Positions 27,858-36,035 of a stretch of DNA of 64,000 nucleotides are shown one piece after another. The translations under genes and the position numbers were made by a program. The first letter of the stretch is position 1. Each line of letters begins with the position of its first letter. The notes below the pieces were generated by a model. That model was not told where the DNA came from, ran no database searches, and saw only the letters and a program-made list of their open reading frames with translations. The stretch comes from Lineus longissimus (taxonomy: Eukaryota > Nemertea > Pilidiophora > Heteronemertea > Lineidae): NCBI RefSeq assembly GCF_910592395.1, contig NC_088325.1, positions 4,681,501-4,745,500 of the forward strand, given 5' to 3'.

Positions 27858-28252
27858 TATAAAAATTTTGTTATTACAGCTGAGCCTATGACACTTGCAG
27901 CAATATAGGCCTGTTCATAATTTTTCTGACTCTGACTAGGTATATAAAAATGCTTTAAAGTTGGTTCAGGATGGATGCTGTCATACAGTCGGATAGAGTC
28001 TTTCATGTCTAACATGTCTGATTGTGCCTGATGTTTTTTCTGTCGTTGTTCTGCAAGGAAGTCAAGATGTTTAATTCTATTGTGCGACCATGTTGCTGAC
28101 TGTTTTTGTAATTTTTCGCTTGCTAAATCGTGTCTTTTACGCTCTTCTGCAGCATTCTGCGCATCAAATGCATGGAACATGGCATTACCTCCAACGAAAG
28201 CAGTCGCATTAGCTACTGCTCCAAAAATTGTCGTTAAAATCATTCCAGCCAT
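27857..28252 (-). CDS. Small virion-cluster protein (131 aa), unknown
   Basis: A Gly/Ala-rich hydrophobic N-terminus ('ILTTIFGAVANATAFVGGNA') is followed by a long charged helix ('AEERKRHDLASEKLQKQ...WSHNRIKHLDFLAEQRQKKHQ'), a Tyr-containing stretch and a hydrophobic C-terminal segment. I recall similar 'ERKRHxLAxExLQ...RxxRLDFINE' proteins from Polinton-like elements of other invertebrates, where they are uncharacterised. The leader is TTATAAAATAAATG. Confidence 0.7.
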   Translation of the reverse strand: MAGMILTTIFGAVANATAFVGGNAMFHAFDAQNAAEERKRHDLASEKLQKQSATWSHNRIKHLDFLAEQRQKKHQAQSDMLDMKDSIRLYDSIHPEPTLKHFYIPSQSQKNYEQAYIAASVIGSAVITKFL

Positions 28253-28303
28253 TTATTTTATAAAAATTTTGTTAAAAAAGGGCTAGAAAATTGCTAGACC
28301 TTT

Positions 28304-28540
28304 TTAATTAGTGATGTTCTTTGGCAATCCTTGCTTCTCAAGATATCCTTTCGTAATAATAGCAAGTGACACTGCACCAGTAAGCTTCAATGCTTCCATC
28401 AAGTCAGGTTTACTAGGATCGCCAATATTTGACTTTAATAGCTTTTTAGCAGCCATTCCATAGCCAACAACAAGTGCTGCTAAAACTGCAGAATGGTAAA
28501 TTGTGTTTCCAATATTTTTCGTATCGATCATTGTGCTCAT
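28304..28540 (-). CDS. Small membrane protein (78 aa), unknown
   Basis: One or two hydrophobic helices ('AVLAALVVGYGMAAKKLL', 'LTGAVSLAIITKGYL') are linked by a short polar loop containing Gly-Asp-Pro-Ser-Lys-Pro. The leader is TATAAATAAATG. The position, between other virion-cluster genes, suggests a membrane or virion protein. Confidence 0.7.
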   Translation of the reverse strand: MSTMIDTKNIGNTIYHSAVLAALVVGYGMAAKKLLKSNIGDPSKPDLMEALKLTGAVSLAIITKGYLEKQGLPKNITN

Positions 28541-28593
28541 TTATTTATATTAAAATTTTTTAAAAATTTATATGCTTACGAGCATAGCGAGTA

Positions 28594-28914
28594 TCATAAG
28601 ATCAGATTGTCAGATTTTTGTTTAGCTTTGAGTTTTTTAACGTCATTATGTAATTTTTCAATAGGTGACTCCTCAATAGGTGATGAATTTTTGGAATAGA
28701 ACCAAACCAAACCTGCTAAGGTGATTCCACTTATCAATATCAAAGGATAGTAGTTTGTAGCTTGTGTGACGTCTTGTTGAACAGGCTTCTTCTTTCCTTT
28801 ATTCAACTGACCTAATTTCTTACCCCATTCAACTCTCTTAGGGTTCTTTGACTTTTCTGTTGTTGTAATTTCACTATCTTTTTCTTGTTGAGTGTTATCT
28901 TTTTCTCCGTTCAT
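28594..28914 (-). CDS. Basic membrane-anchored protein (106 aa), unknown
   Basis: A charged N-terminus carries 'KNPKRVEWGKKLGQLNKGKK', a basic motif seen in Polinton-like small proteins. A single hydrophobic helix ('YYPLILISGITLAGLVWFY') and a charged coil follow. Its leader AAATAAACAGGTATGAACGG resembles those of the 158-residue and ATPase genes rather than the plain AAATAAATG. It diverges from the TFIIB-like gene across the iteron region. Confidence 0.7.
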   Translation of the reverse strand: MNGEKDNTQQEKDSEITTTEKSKNPKRVEWGKKLGQLNKGKKKPVQQDVTQATNYYPLILISGITLAGLVWFYSKNSSPIEESPIEKLHNDVKKLKAKQKSDNLIL

Positions 28915-28942
28915 ACCTGTTTATTTTATGAAAAATATTGTC

Positions 28943-29033
28943 GACTATTAAAGTCATTATTAGCGACTATTAAAGTCATTATTAAAGTCATTATTAGCGA
29001 CTATTAAAGTCATTATAAACGACTATTAAAGTC
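28943..29033. repeat. Iteron array GACTATTAAAGTC x4 (plus one partial)
   Basis: Full 13-bp copies lie at 28943, 28965, 28999 and 29021, with a partial copy at 28979. Each copy is itself a short palindrome around TTAA. A second short direct repeat, GATTTCAAGTGTGATGATG (twice), follows at about 29040-29077. The array occupies the only divergent intergenic gap of its size, between 28914 (minus) and 29089 (plus), so it is a candidate origin or regulator-binding site. Confidence 0.7.
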
Positions 29034-29088
29034 ATGTTGATTTCAAGTGTGATGATGATTGATTTCAAGTGTGATGATGTATAATAAA

Positions 29089-29805
29089 ATGGATTCACAC
29101 AAAGATGTTAGATTTGACAACCTTGAAGAAATATATGAAAAAGTTGTTGAAGCATTAGAAAATGATGAAAGATGTTCTACTTTTTATCAATATGAAATGT
29201 CACTTGTTTCAGACACTCGTTCCACTCGTGAGTGTTTGAGAGAGCAGCTTAAAATAGCTGGAAAATATGTAAATTTATATTGTAATCATTGGATTTGTCA
29301 AGATTGTTATTCAACAGATTGTACTATACTAGAGGATGAAGTAGTTTGTAATGATTGTGGAACTGTAGACAATGCTTATATTCCATACTCTCATACACCA
29401 GATTTGTGAACAAATTCTATTCAAAGTAAACGTATTTGTGGATCACACTATGGAATGGAAAAAACTCATAAGTATGTTATGTCTAAATTTTCAAAATTTA
29501 AAGAACATTATAAAGACGAACTATTGTTCAAAAGAGTTGACTATAATTCAATTGCCAAGGATGTTAAAAGGTTAGAAGACCTGTTTGAAAAGAATAAAGA
29601 CAAACTAAACAGAAAGTCCTTCTTTTTTAATAAACATATATTACAAAAATTAAATGAACACCACCTTTTAGCACCAGCAAGTATTAGCGCAGCGACGAGA
29701 AAAAAATTAAAAAAATTGGACGCAAAAGCGGCTGCATCAGCGAGTGTATTAACATCTTCTTTAGAAAAGGTGTATGAAGATTTTAAAAAATTAAATTGGC
29801 CATAA
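29089..29805 (+). pseudogene. TFIIB-type zinc-ribbon protein, interrupted by one stop
   Basis: The frame from ATG 29089 (leader ATAATAAAATGG) reaches an in-frame TGA at 29407-29409. It then stays open in the same frame to TAA at 29803-29805, 239 codons in all including the stop. Before the TGA lies a zinc ribbon: C-Q-D-C ... 'EDEVVCNDCGTVDN', whose second half is the TFIIB signature. After it come about 130 helical, Lys-rich residues that could be a cyclin-like or DNA-binding part. A transcription initiation factor would fit the element's own promoter-like signals. The reading could be two proteins or a stop read through, but a nonsense mutation is simplest. Confidence 0.65.
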
Positions 29806-29833
29806 TCACGTTGTTCATGACGTGTAATCTTAG

Positions 29834-29865
29834 ATTTTATAAAGTCAGTGAGGACTCTATAAAAT
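29834..29865. terminator. Shared 3' hairpin between convergent genes
   Basis: ATTTTATAAAGTC (29834-29846) and GACTCTATAAAAT (29853-29865) pair at 12 of 13 positions. They sit between the stop of the TFIIB-like gene and the stop of the 158-residue gene, which begins at the very next base. Confidence 0.55.
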
Positions 29866-30342
29866 TTAAGTGTCTTCCTCGCTTCGCTCGTCTAATTCTG
29901 TTTCACTGTCCACTCGCTCCGCTCGTGAAAGTTCGCTTGACGACTTTAATTGTACAGTATTGACTACAATTGTACCTGCAGCTAAAAGTGTTGGATTCAT
30001 ATATTGACCCAGCTGTTTCTTTATTTCATGGTTTACTATGATATTGTCATTTAATTTTTCATGTAATTTTTTTTGGTCTAAATTTGGAAACACAATTTTT
30101 ACTGCTTGAGTATATCCAAATAGTAAATTAGATACTAAATCATCAGCAATCTGAGTATTATATTTGATTTTATATTCATTATGTAATTTTTCAATATTTT
30201 TTTGTGAAGCTTTTTTAATCGTAGCCTCAGATGATTTTATTCCTAGTTTATTTAGTAATCCTGATTGATAGTGTGAAAGTAATTCACTTCGCATTGCGTC
30301 CACAGAATCAACATCATTGTCTTCCACATTCACGCCGTTCAT
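29866..30342 (-). CDS. 158-residue protein, unknown, acidic tail
   Basis: It starts M-N-G-V-N-V-E with leader AAATAAACGGGTATGAACGG. The body is helical ('ATIKKASQKNIEKLHNEYKIKY', 'DDLVSNLLFGYTQAVKIVF'). A hydrophobic patch ('LLAAGTIVVNTVQL') is followed by a Ser/Glu/Arg-rich tail. The tail contains two CTCGCTNCGCTCGT motifs read in two different codon phases, so the motif and not the protein seems to be under selection. No family is recognised. Confidence 0.65.
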   Translation of the reverse strand: MNGVNVEDNDVDSVDAMRSELLSHYQSGLLNKLGIKSSEATIKKASQKNIEKLHNEYKIKYNTQIADDLVSNLLFGYTQAVKIVFPNLDQKKLHEKLNDNIIVNHEIKKQLGQYMNPTLLAAGTIVVNTVQLKSSSELSRAERVDSETELDERSEEDT

Positions 30343-30367
30343 ACCCGTTTATTTATTAAAAATTTTT

Positions 30368-30997
30368 TTACTTAAGAAAGTAATCAAAAGGTATCTTTCT
30401 GCACAGTATAAGCTTCTTTCCTGCATCAATCTGCGCAAGGACTGTGTCTTTTTCGCTTTGTGGAATACATCGATTTTCTTTGAAAATTTGATCCATAGAT
30501 AATTGATCATTCATTGTATGAATCACCATGTGTTTACAATTTTCTCTAAAATCTTTTACAACTGCATTATATTTTTGTGTCAAAAGCCACACAGAAATTC
30601 CATAATGTCTTCCTGAGAAAGCTAGTTCAGTCAATTTTGTACATTTATTCTTTGATTCCCACAAATTAGCACAATCATCAATGATAAATAATGTTTGACT
30701 CTGTTGACTTTTTAAATTTTCAATCGCATCTTCTAAGCATATATTTAAATCTGTAAGTACTAACTTAGATGGGTAAACAATTACACCTTTATCTTTATGC
30801 AGCCAATGTCTATCTTGATATGTTTTATTCATCTCAATGGTTGGACAAAATATTACAATGTCATCGAATTTTTTACGAAATTCTTTTTCAAGTAAATCTA
30901 GTATAAAATATGACTTGCCACAGTCTGTCATTCCGACAATTAACATATTGAAAGGTGGATCACAATAAAATTCATTCACATTCACGCCGTTCACCAT
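30368..30997 (-). CDS. A32-like (FtsK/HerA) genome-packaging ATPase
   Basis: 209 residues from the ATG at 30997 (leader AAAATAAACATGG), preferred over an in-frame ATG 63 nt upstream that lacks the leader. Walker A is 'GMTDCGKSYF' near residue 30. Walker B is 'TLFIIDDCANLW'. 'SGRHYGISVWLLTQKYNAV' is the downstream sensor (Gln) segment typical of A32-like packaging ATPases of Polintons, virophages and large DNA viruses. The protein would pump the genome into the capsid. It looks intact, and is one of the few core genes that is. Confidence 0.88.
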   Translation of the reverse strand: MVNGVNVNEFYCDPPFNMLIVGMTDCGKSYFILDLLEKEFRKKFDDIVIFCPTIEMNKTYQDRHWLHKDKGVIVYPSKLVLTDLNICLEDAIENLKSQQSQTLFIIDDCANLWESKNKCTKLTELAFSGRHYGISVWLLTQKYNAVVKDFRENCKHMVIHTMNDQLSMDQIFKENRCIPQSEKDTVLAQIDAGKKLILCRKIPFDYFLK

Positions 30998-31080
30998 GTT
31001 TATTTTAACAACAAGCGCATACTTTCTATTCATCAAATTTGATGAAAAGAAAGTCAGCATATGTGAAATATTTTTACGTG

Positions 31081-33352
31081 TTAATGTACAATGCCCTTTA
31101 CTTTTTTATTCTCAAGTCCTACTAGCCCATCAGCTACAATATAGACAAGCATGTCATATTCTGTTTCAGTACTTCTGGTAAGTTCAATTTGTAAACCATG
31201 TTTAATATTAGACATTGCAGTTCCAGATCCATGCAAATCGTTGTCCTCTGTACTTCTCAGATCAATCCACAGAGCATATTTATGTTTGTCGTAGAATTTT
31301 TCGACATCCATCATGCAGTCTTCAGTTTGCTTAAGATCTTCTGACATATAAAGTCGTTTTACTTCATCAAATTGATTATAGGCTTTCAATCCTGACTTGA
31401 ATATACAGTGAGAAATTCCTTCTGAAGTAATGGTCACATTAGTGATTTCTGGATTTTGAAAACTTGTATTTTCAGCATCATACTCAGCGTAATTTTTCTG
31501 GAAAAATATCAAGATTCCTTTTGTTGAGGCACGATTGACATCTACATTGATATTCATTCGTTTATTCTTTCCAATTGAATCTGTTCTCAAAAGATGCACG
31601 TCTTCATATCGAAATATAGTATTAGCATATATTGCTTCGATTGACTCACTAAGTTCTGTGGAATATACTGTTTCATACTCAAGTTGAATATCTTTCACAG
31701 AATACGTTTTTGACGTTGCAGTTCCTGTCACAACATATTTTGCATCGTTAAATTTGATATTATATTCAATGGATTCTAAAATAGCTGATGGGTAAAAAGG
31801 TAGATGATCATCAAATATTTCTGACTCAATAGGAATACAATATCTGTCACCAAATGCTGTTTTAATAGCATCTTTTCGTTGTTCTTTTTCAATACCTTGC
31901 TGAACACGATTTTTCCTTTGTTTTTCTGTCAACCAAAAATCCTTGAACGTATTATAGATATAGGCTTTGTCCACTTCACTCATTGTTTTTCCACCCAATT
32001 TAGTACAGTGGAACCCCGGTAACACGACCACCCAAGGGACTAAGCCGAAGTGGTCGTGTTACCGGGGTGGTCGCGTTAGTGAATTTAAGAATCATAAGTA
32101 GGTTTTCCCGCCAAAACATCGTCCTGCTGTGTGTACATTGACATGCATTAATGACTACGCCACCGGGTGATTCGATAATTTTGTGTGTATATTACGAATA
32201 AAAAATCATTTTCTTGAGTGTTTTGCGTTTAATTTGCAACTTATGTAAATGAGTAAATAAACTGACGAGAGCTAATTAGACCAAACATTACATTAAAACT
32301 TGAGCATGCTAATTAGAACAAGCATGTAATTCACACCATCGGCAGCTGCCCTTCTTGATGTCAAGCTAATATTCCCGCTAACATTGAGAGAGGTGATGTG
32401 AGAAGATGTTGAGAATTCTTCCTGATGTCTTCCTGCTTTAACATTAGCCAATTTGAACTGGTACTGATTAAATCATCTTTTTAATAACGTATTTTATCAA
32501 CATTACGACGTAGTAAGCATTCTTTACTTTGAGTATCGGTACTCTTACTAATCAACATAATTTATTTGTCCTAAAAACTACGTGTGCATGCCTCTTGACA
32601 TCATTTAATACTAAATGATGAAAAAACAAACCGTGAGTCGAAAAGAAAGTTTATTCTTCATTTTATTTGCGCTTACATTTGATCAAACCTTGGAGGAATT
32701 ATACTTGAAGTATAGTTCCTCGAAGATCAAACTCACTTACACATCATTTATTTTCATATGGATTCCCATGGTCATTGTGTTCGAGGTGCTAATTATCAAC
32801 ACGGATTTGCGAGAAGGTGCCAATTGATACCATGCAGTCATGGTTGATTACGGCAATTAGGCCTCATGGTCGCGTTAGAGGGGTTAATTTGCAGTTTGGG
32901 ACCGACCAAGCTGGTGGTCGCGGTCTGGGTACCGGGGTGGTCGTGTTAGCGAGGGCCAGTTAATGGGAATTAGAGAGAAAACCATTCGGGACCGGAGAAT
33001 TTTGGTCGTGTTCGCGGGGTGGTCGCGTTACTGAGGTGGTCGCCGACCGGGGTTCCACTGTAGTAATTCTTTCTACAATATTTCGACCTACATTAGACAC
33101 AAATCCAGCTGCTGCAGCATTGGCTGCATTACTTGCTTTTGATGAGGTAGAAAGTTTAAATGTAAGTTTCAAACTTTTAGGAACAATCACTTGTCCTTTT
33201 TCAAGCTGAGGAATTTTCACATAAAGTGTTTCTCCAGGATTCACAGAATTAGGATTATGAGTGATTACTTCATAATTTCTTTTAGCTTTTAATCCTTTTG
33301 CTATTTTGTTTGATCTATAAGGATCAAGGTATTTACCAAACGATGTGTCCAT
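31081..33352 (-). pseudogene. Major capsid protein, split by a MITE
   Basis: The 5' part (33061-33352, leader TATAAATAAATG) and the 3' part (31081-32005) are the same frame apart from a 1055-bp insertion and its TA duplication. Together they make roughly 404 codons, short for a double-jelly-roll capsid protein. Support comes from the beta-rich composition, the C-terminal 'YDMLVYIVADGLVGLENKK' (the usual 'Y...I.DG...' end) and the position next to the ATPase. The 5' part begins with 'FGKYLDPYRSNK' and has 'LYVKIPQLEKGQVIVPKSLKL'. The assignment is by pattern and synteny. Neither half alone would be functional. Confidence 0.68.
32006..33060. mobile_element. pogo/Tigger-type MITE inserted in the capsid gene
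   Basis: The termini CAGTGGAACCCCGGTAACAC... and ...GACCGGGGTTCCACTG are inverted repeats of the pogo/Tigger kind. TA is duplicated at 32004-32005 and 33061-33062. The subterminal parts repeat 'GGTCGTGTTACCGGGGTGGTCGCG' motifs in both orientations. No transposase is encoded. A stem-loop lies near 32678-32737 (TTTGATC...GAGGAA.TATACTT / AGTATAGTTCCTC...GATCAAA). Confidence 0.88.
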
Positions 33353-33391
33353 TTATTTATATTAAAATTTTTTTAAAAAAATTAAAATAAA

Positions 33392-33703
33392 ATGAGTAAC
33401 ATGTGTACGATTAAGTTCAATGGAGAACACTTTGACCAAGCAGCAGCTATTGAGAATATAAAAGAAGACATCCTCAAGGTTAAAAACAGGTTTAAATTAG
33501 ATCAGTTGGATGCTGGCGTTATAACAGTGACTAAAGTCAATAATAAAGTGGATCAACTTGAGATATCAGTAAATGATAGTTTCATCAAATTAGAAACATG
33601 GTGGGCTATCGTTGGAACTTATTTAGACTATATGTTGACCCGTAGAAGATGGAAAAATGTACCAAAAGAAATGAAAAAAACACCTTCGTTGCAAATTGAG
33701 TAA
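33392..33703 (+). CDS. 103-residue protein, unknown
   Basis: Diverges from the capsid gene with only 39 bp between the two ATGs. Both carry AAATAA-type leaders (here TTAAAATAAAATGAG). The protein is mostly helical with charged and hydrophobic residues alternating ('IENIKEDILKVKNRFKLDQL'), a Trp-Trp pair and a basic C-terminus. No family is recognised. A CTCGCTNCGCTCGT-type motif follows immediately after the stop (33707-33723). Confidence 0.65.
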   Translation: MSNMCTIKFNGEHFDQAAAIENIKEDILKVKNRFKLDQLDAGVITVTKVNNKVDQLEISVNDSFIKLETWWAIVGTYLDYMLTRRRWKNVPKEMKKTPSLQIE

Positions 33704-33887
33704 GCTTACGAGCTTAGCGAGTAACATGTTTATAATATGATTTTACATTATAAATATCTTACTTCTTTCTCAACCGTGAGTCAATAATATTTTTAGAATC
33801 TAAGCCTTCTTTGTGTTTAATTGTTGACTCAATTTTAGCTTCTTTTTCAACGCGATCAACCTCAGAAGAATCCGACTCAAAATCTTT

Positions 33888-34787
33888 TTAAATTTTTTGT
33901 AAGTTATCAAGTCTAACTCTTTCGTCATTATTTAAGATAGCATGAACACCTTCAATATTTTTGATAGTGTAAGTTCTATTGCTCCAAATCTGTTTGTAAC
34001 CTTTTGTAAATATAGGTCTCTTCAATTTTTTTCTAACTAATTCTCCAATGTTAAACTTGTGTACAACAGGCATAGATTTTTCTGCATTTAATTCAACTAA
34101 TTCAGTAGCATGAAGGTTAGCTTCATTTGGACTATAGTCTAAAATGCCAGAATGAGGTCTTTCATTGTATGCACTAATGTAATCTTGCAAATGATCAACC
34201 CATTTGACTGTATTTTTCTCTGTGAAATCTTTGAAGACCATTTCTTTAATAGTTCTAGATAGTCTATCAATTAAGCCTAATGCATGATGATCACCAATAT
34301 CCACTGTACCATGTCTAATTTTCAATTCTTTGAATAAATCTTGTAGTGGTTTGTTTAAAAATTCATTGCCTGAATCTGTAATAATAAGTGTAATACTTCC
34401 AGTATCATTATAAATTTTTTCAAAGCCATTTCTAACCTCAAACTTTGTATTATTTTTTAATGCTTCAGCATAAGCTTTTCTTGTAAATGTATCAATAGCA
34501 AGTAAAATCCATTTATACCCTTTGTTTTGTCTTGAGTAATTACTCATGTCCAACAAATCCATGAACCAAAGAGCATTTTCACGATAAGCAATAATGTGAC
34601 CTTGGATTTTATTGGACTGCTTTTTGTGAAGCTGATAGCTTTTCTGAGATTTTACAAATTGATCAATGTCATCAAATTTTATACTAGGATCCTTCTTTTT
34701 CATGATTTTATAAAATTTTAAAGCAGAAGGATATTTGTACCTTGCATATGCTTCTTGCACACTCGCTTCGCTCGTGGGCGCACTCAT
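33888..34787 (-). CDS. rve-family integrase
   Basis: 299 residues. An N-terminal helical part precedes the RNase H-fold core: 'WFMDLLDMSNYSRQNKGYKW' (first Asp), 'LIITDSGNEFLN' (second Asp) and 'GDHHALGLIDRLSRTIKEM'. In the last, Asp stands where retroviral integrases have Glu, exactly 35 residues on. A C-terminal SH3-like part follows ('FNIGELVRKKLKR'). The core looks intact. The frame stops with TAA at 33888-33890 but stays open in phase for another 42 codons (to 33759, acidic). The stop may therefore be a recent truncation of a tail. The start has the leader CTAAAATAAATATG. Confidence 0.85.
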   Translation of the reverse strand: MSAPTSEASVQEAYARYKYPSALKFYKIMKKKDPSIKFDDIDQFVKSQKSYQLHKKQSNKIQGHIIAYRENALWFMDLLDMSNYSRQNKGYKWILLAIDTFTRKAYAEALKNNTKFEVRNGFEKIYNDTGSITLIITDSGNEFLNKPLQDLFKELKIRHGTVDIGDHHALGLIDRLSRTIKEMVFKDFTEKNTVKWVDHLQDYISAYNERPHSGILDYSPNEANLHATELVELNAEKSMPVVHKFNIGELVRKKLKRPIFTKGYKQIWSNRTYTIKNIEGVHAILNNDERVRLDNLQKI

Positions 34788-34794
34788 ATTTATT

Positions 34795-35301
34795 TTAGAG
34801 AATATTTTGAACTAAAAGACCTACAATAATTAATCCCATTGTAAAAGGTAAATGTGACTCTTGCTGACGCTCGTGGCTGCGCTCTGAATCTATTTGACTC
34901 TCACGTCGCTTGTCTAAGAGTTTACTCGCTATTTCAGGTTTCTCTAAAATAGGTTCTAAAGGTGATGCAGTCCTTTTTTTTCTGACATTGATATGTGAAT
35001 TGATGCCAAAAGTTGTATTTTCTGTAGCGGTTAACAGAGAGTTATTATACCCTTCAATCGTGCCAATATGTAATCGCATATGACTCGGTACAAGTTGTAA
35101 TCCTAAACCTACGGCAAAATCTAATCGTGAACCTGCTTTTTCTAAAGCGTATGCAAGCGCTTGTTTTGAGTGAATTAATACACTCGCCGACTGAAATGTT
35201 TTGATGGAATCGACTAATGTTTGACCTTGAATAGAATCTTCCACTAAAATTCCAAATTGTTTCTGTGTGTCCAATGAATCAAGAATATCCTGTCGAATCA
35301 T
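34795..35301 (-). CDS. 168-residue protein with C-terminal membrane segment, unknown
   Basis: An amphipathic helical start ('DILDSLDTQKQFGILVEDSIQG') is followed by a Ser/Arg/Glu-rich linker and a C-terminal hydrophobic helix ('TMGLIIVGLLVQNIL'). The tail overlaps a CTCG-type motif (34862-34884). It ends 7 nt before the integrase start. There is no AAATAAATG leader at the chosen ATG, so the true start could differ. No family is recognised. Confidence 0.6.
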   Translation of the reverse strand: MIRQDILDSLDTQKQFGILVEDSIQGQTLVDSIKTFQSASVLIHSKQALAYALEKAGSRLDFAVGLGLQLVPSHMRLHIGTIEGYNNSLLTATENTTFGINSHINVRKKRTASPLEPILEKPEIASKLLDKRRESQIDSERSHERQQESHLPFTMGLIIVGLLVQNIL

Positions 35302-35334
35302 GGTTTGTGAACCTAGAATACAATAAACATAAGT

Positions 35335-36017
35335 TCAAATGGATTCATTGATTCTACTCATGCCTGCTTTAGTCAATCCTTGACTGTCTAAGGTGATAAA
35401 ATTTGTCCAATCATCTGAGTAAATAAAAGAAAGGCTATCAATATAAAGTCTATGATGATCAGCATACACATTTCCTTTTTTGTCTGCATTAAACGGGAAC
35501 TTACTAGGATCATTCAAATAATAGTTGCCATTGTCCATGACAATGTCTAGCGCTTGTATTTTGCCTTTGTGAAAATAGTTGAAGTCAACAGAGCCAAATT
35601 CAAGTTTCAAATTTTCATAGGCTTGTTTATTGTAAGGATTTTTTGATTGATTAAAGTCAGGATTTCCTGGTAAAGGAATTTTTAGCTGGTGTAATATCTT
35701 TCTGATGGTAAAGTACACATGGAATCTAAAAATACTTTGTACTAAAGGATCAGCATGATTAATATGATTGTGCCAGCTTACACCTGAACCTGATGAAGCA
35801 CAGTATAGTGCAAATTTAAATTGGTTTTCCCAGTTATTCATGCTTGCATTTTTTAAATAGACTTGTACTTGAGAATAAGTTGAAAATTTTCGTGGATTCA
35901 CTTTATTAGGGAAAATATCAAAGGTTCATTTGTGATGGAATTATTCTTGTAAGATACAGGATAATTTGCATCTGGATTAAATTTAAGATAGGATGGAAAT
36001 GCATTGTGTGTTTCCAT
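35335..36017 (-). pseudogene. Conserved Polinton-like protein, frameshifted
   Basis: The proper start is ATG 36017 (leader AAAATAAAATAAATG). The first 32 or so codons are then out of phase with the rest (35335-35901), with the frame change near 35925-35935. The body has 'FALYCASSGSGVSWHNHIN' and 'FRFHVYFTIRKILHQL', a combination I recall from uncharacterised proteins of Polinton-like elements in other invertebrates. No enzyme motif is seen. Without the shift the protein would be about 226 residues. Confidence 0.65.
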
Positions 36018-36035
36018 TTATTTTATTTTTATTTT

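Larger units (their letters stand above)
24564..34884. repeat. Dispersed CTCGCTNCGCTCGT motif (about 10 sites)
   Basis: Sites, on either strand: 24564-24579, 25405-25420, 27808-27823, 28577-28593, 29215-29232 (weak), 29878-29892, 29912-29927, 33707-33723, 34761-34775 and 34862-34884 (variant). The motif is GC-rich in an AT-rich element. It lies in intergenic gaps and inside genes, where it is read in all three phases (T-S-x-A-S, D-E-R-S-E, S-R-A-E-R). None was seen outside the element. Confidence 0.7.

Noticed and set aside
28943-29033. CRISPR-like array
   Set aside because: Units are 13 bp, spacings uneven and the spacers themselves similar; the context is a eukaryotic viral element.
34795-35301. 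Adenain-type maturation protease
   Set aside because: No ordered His, Asp/Glu and Cys motif is visible in this or any other gene of the element.
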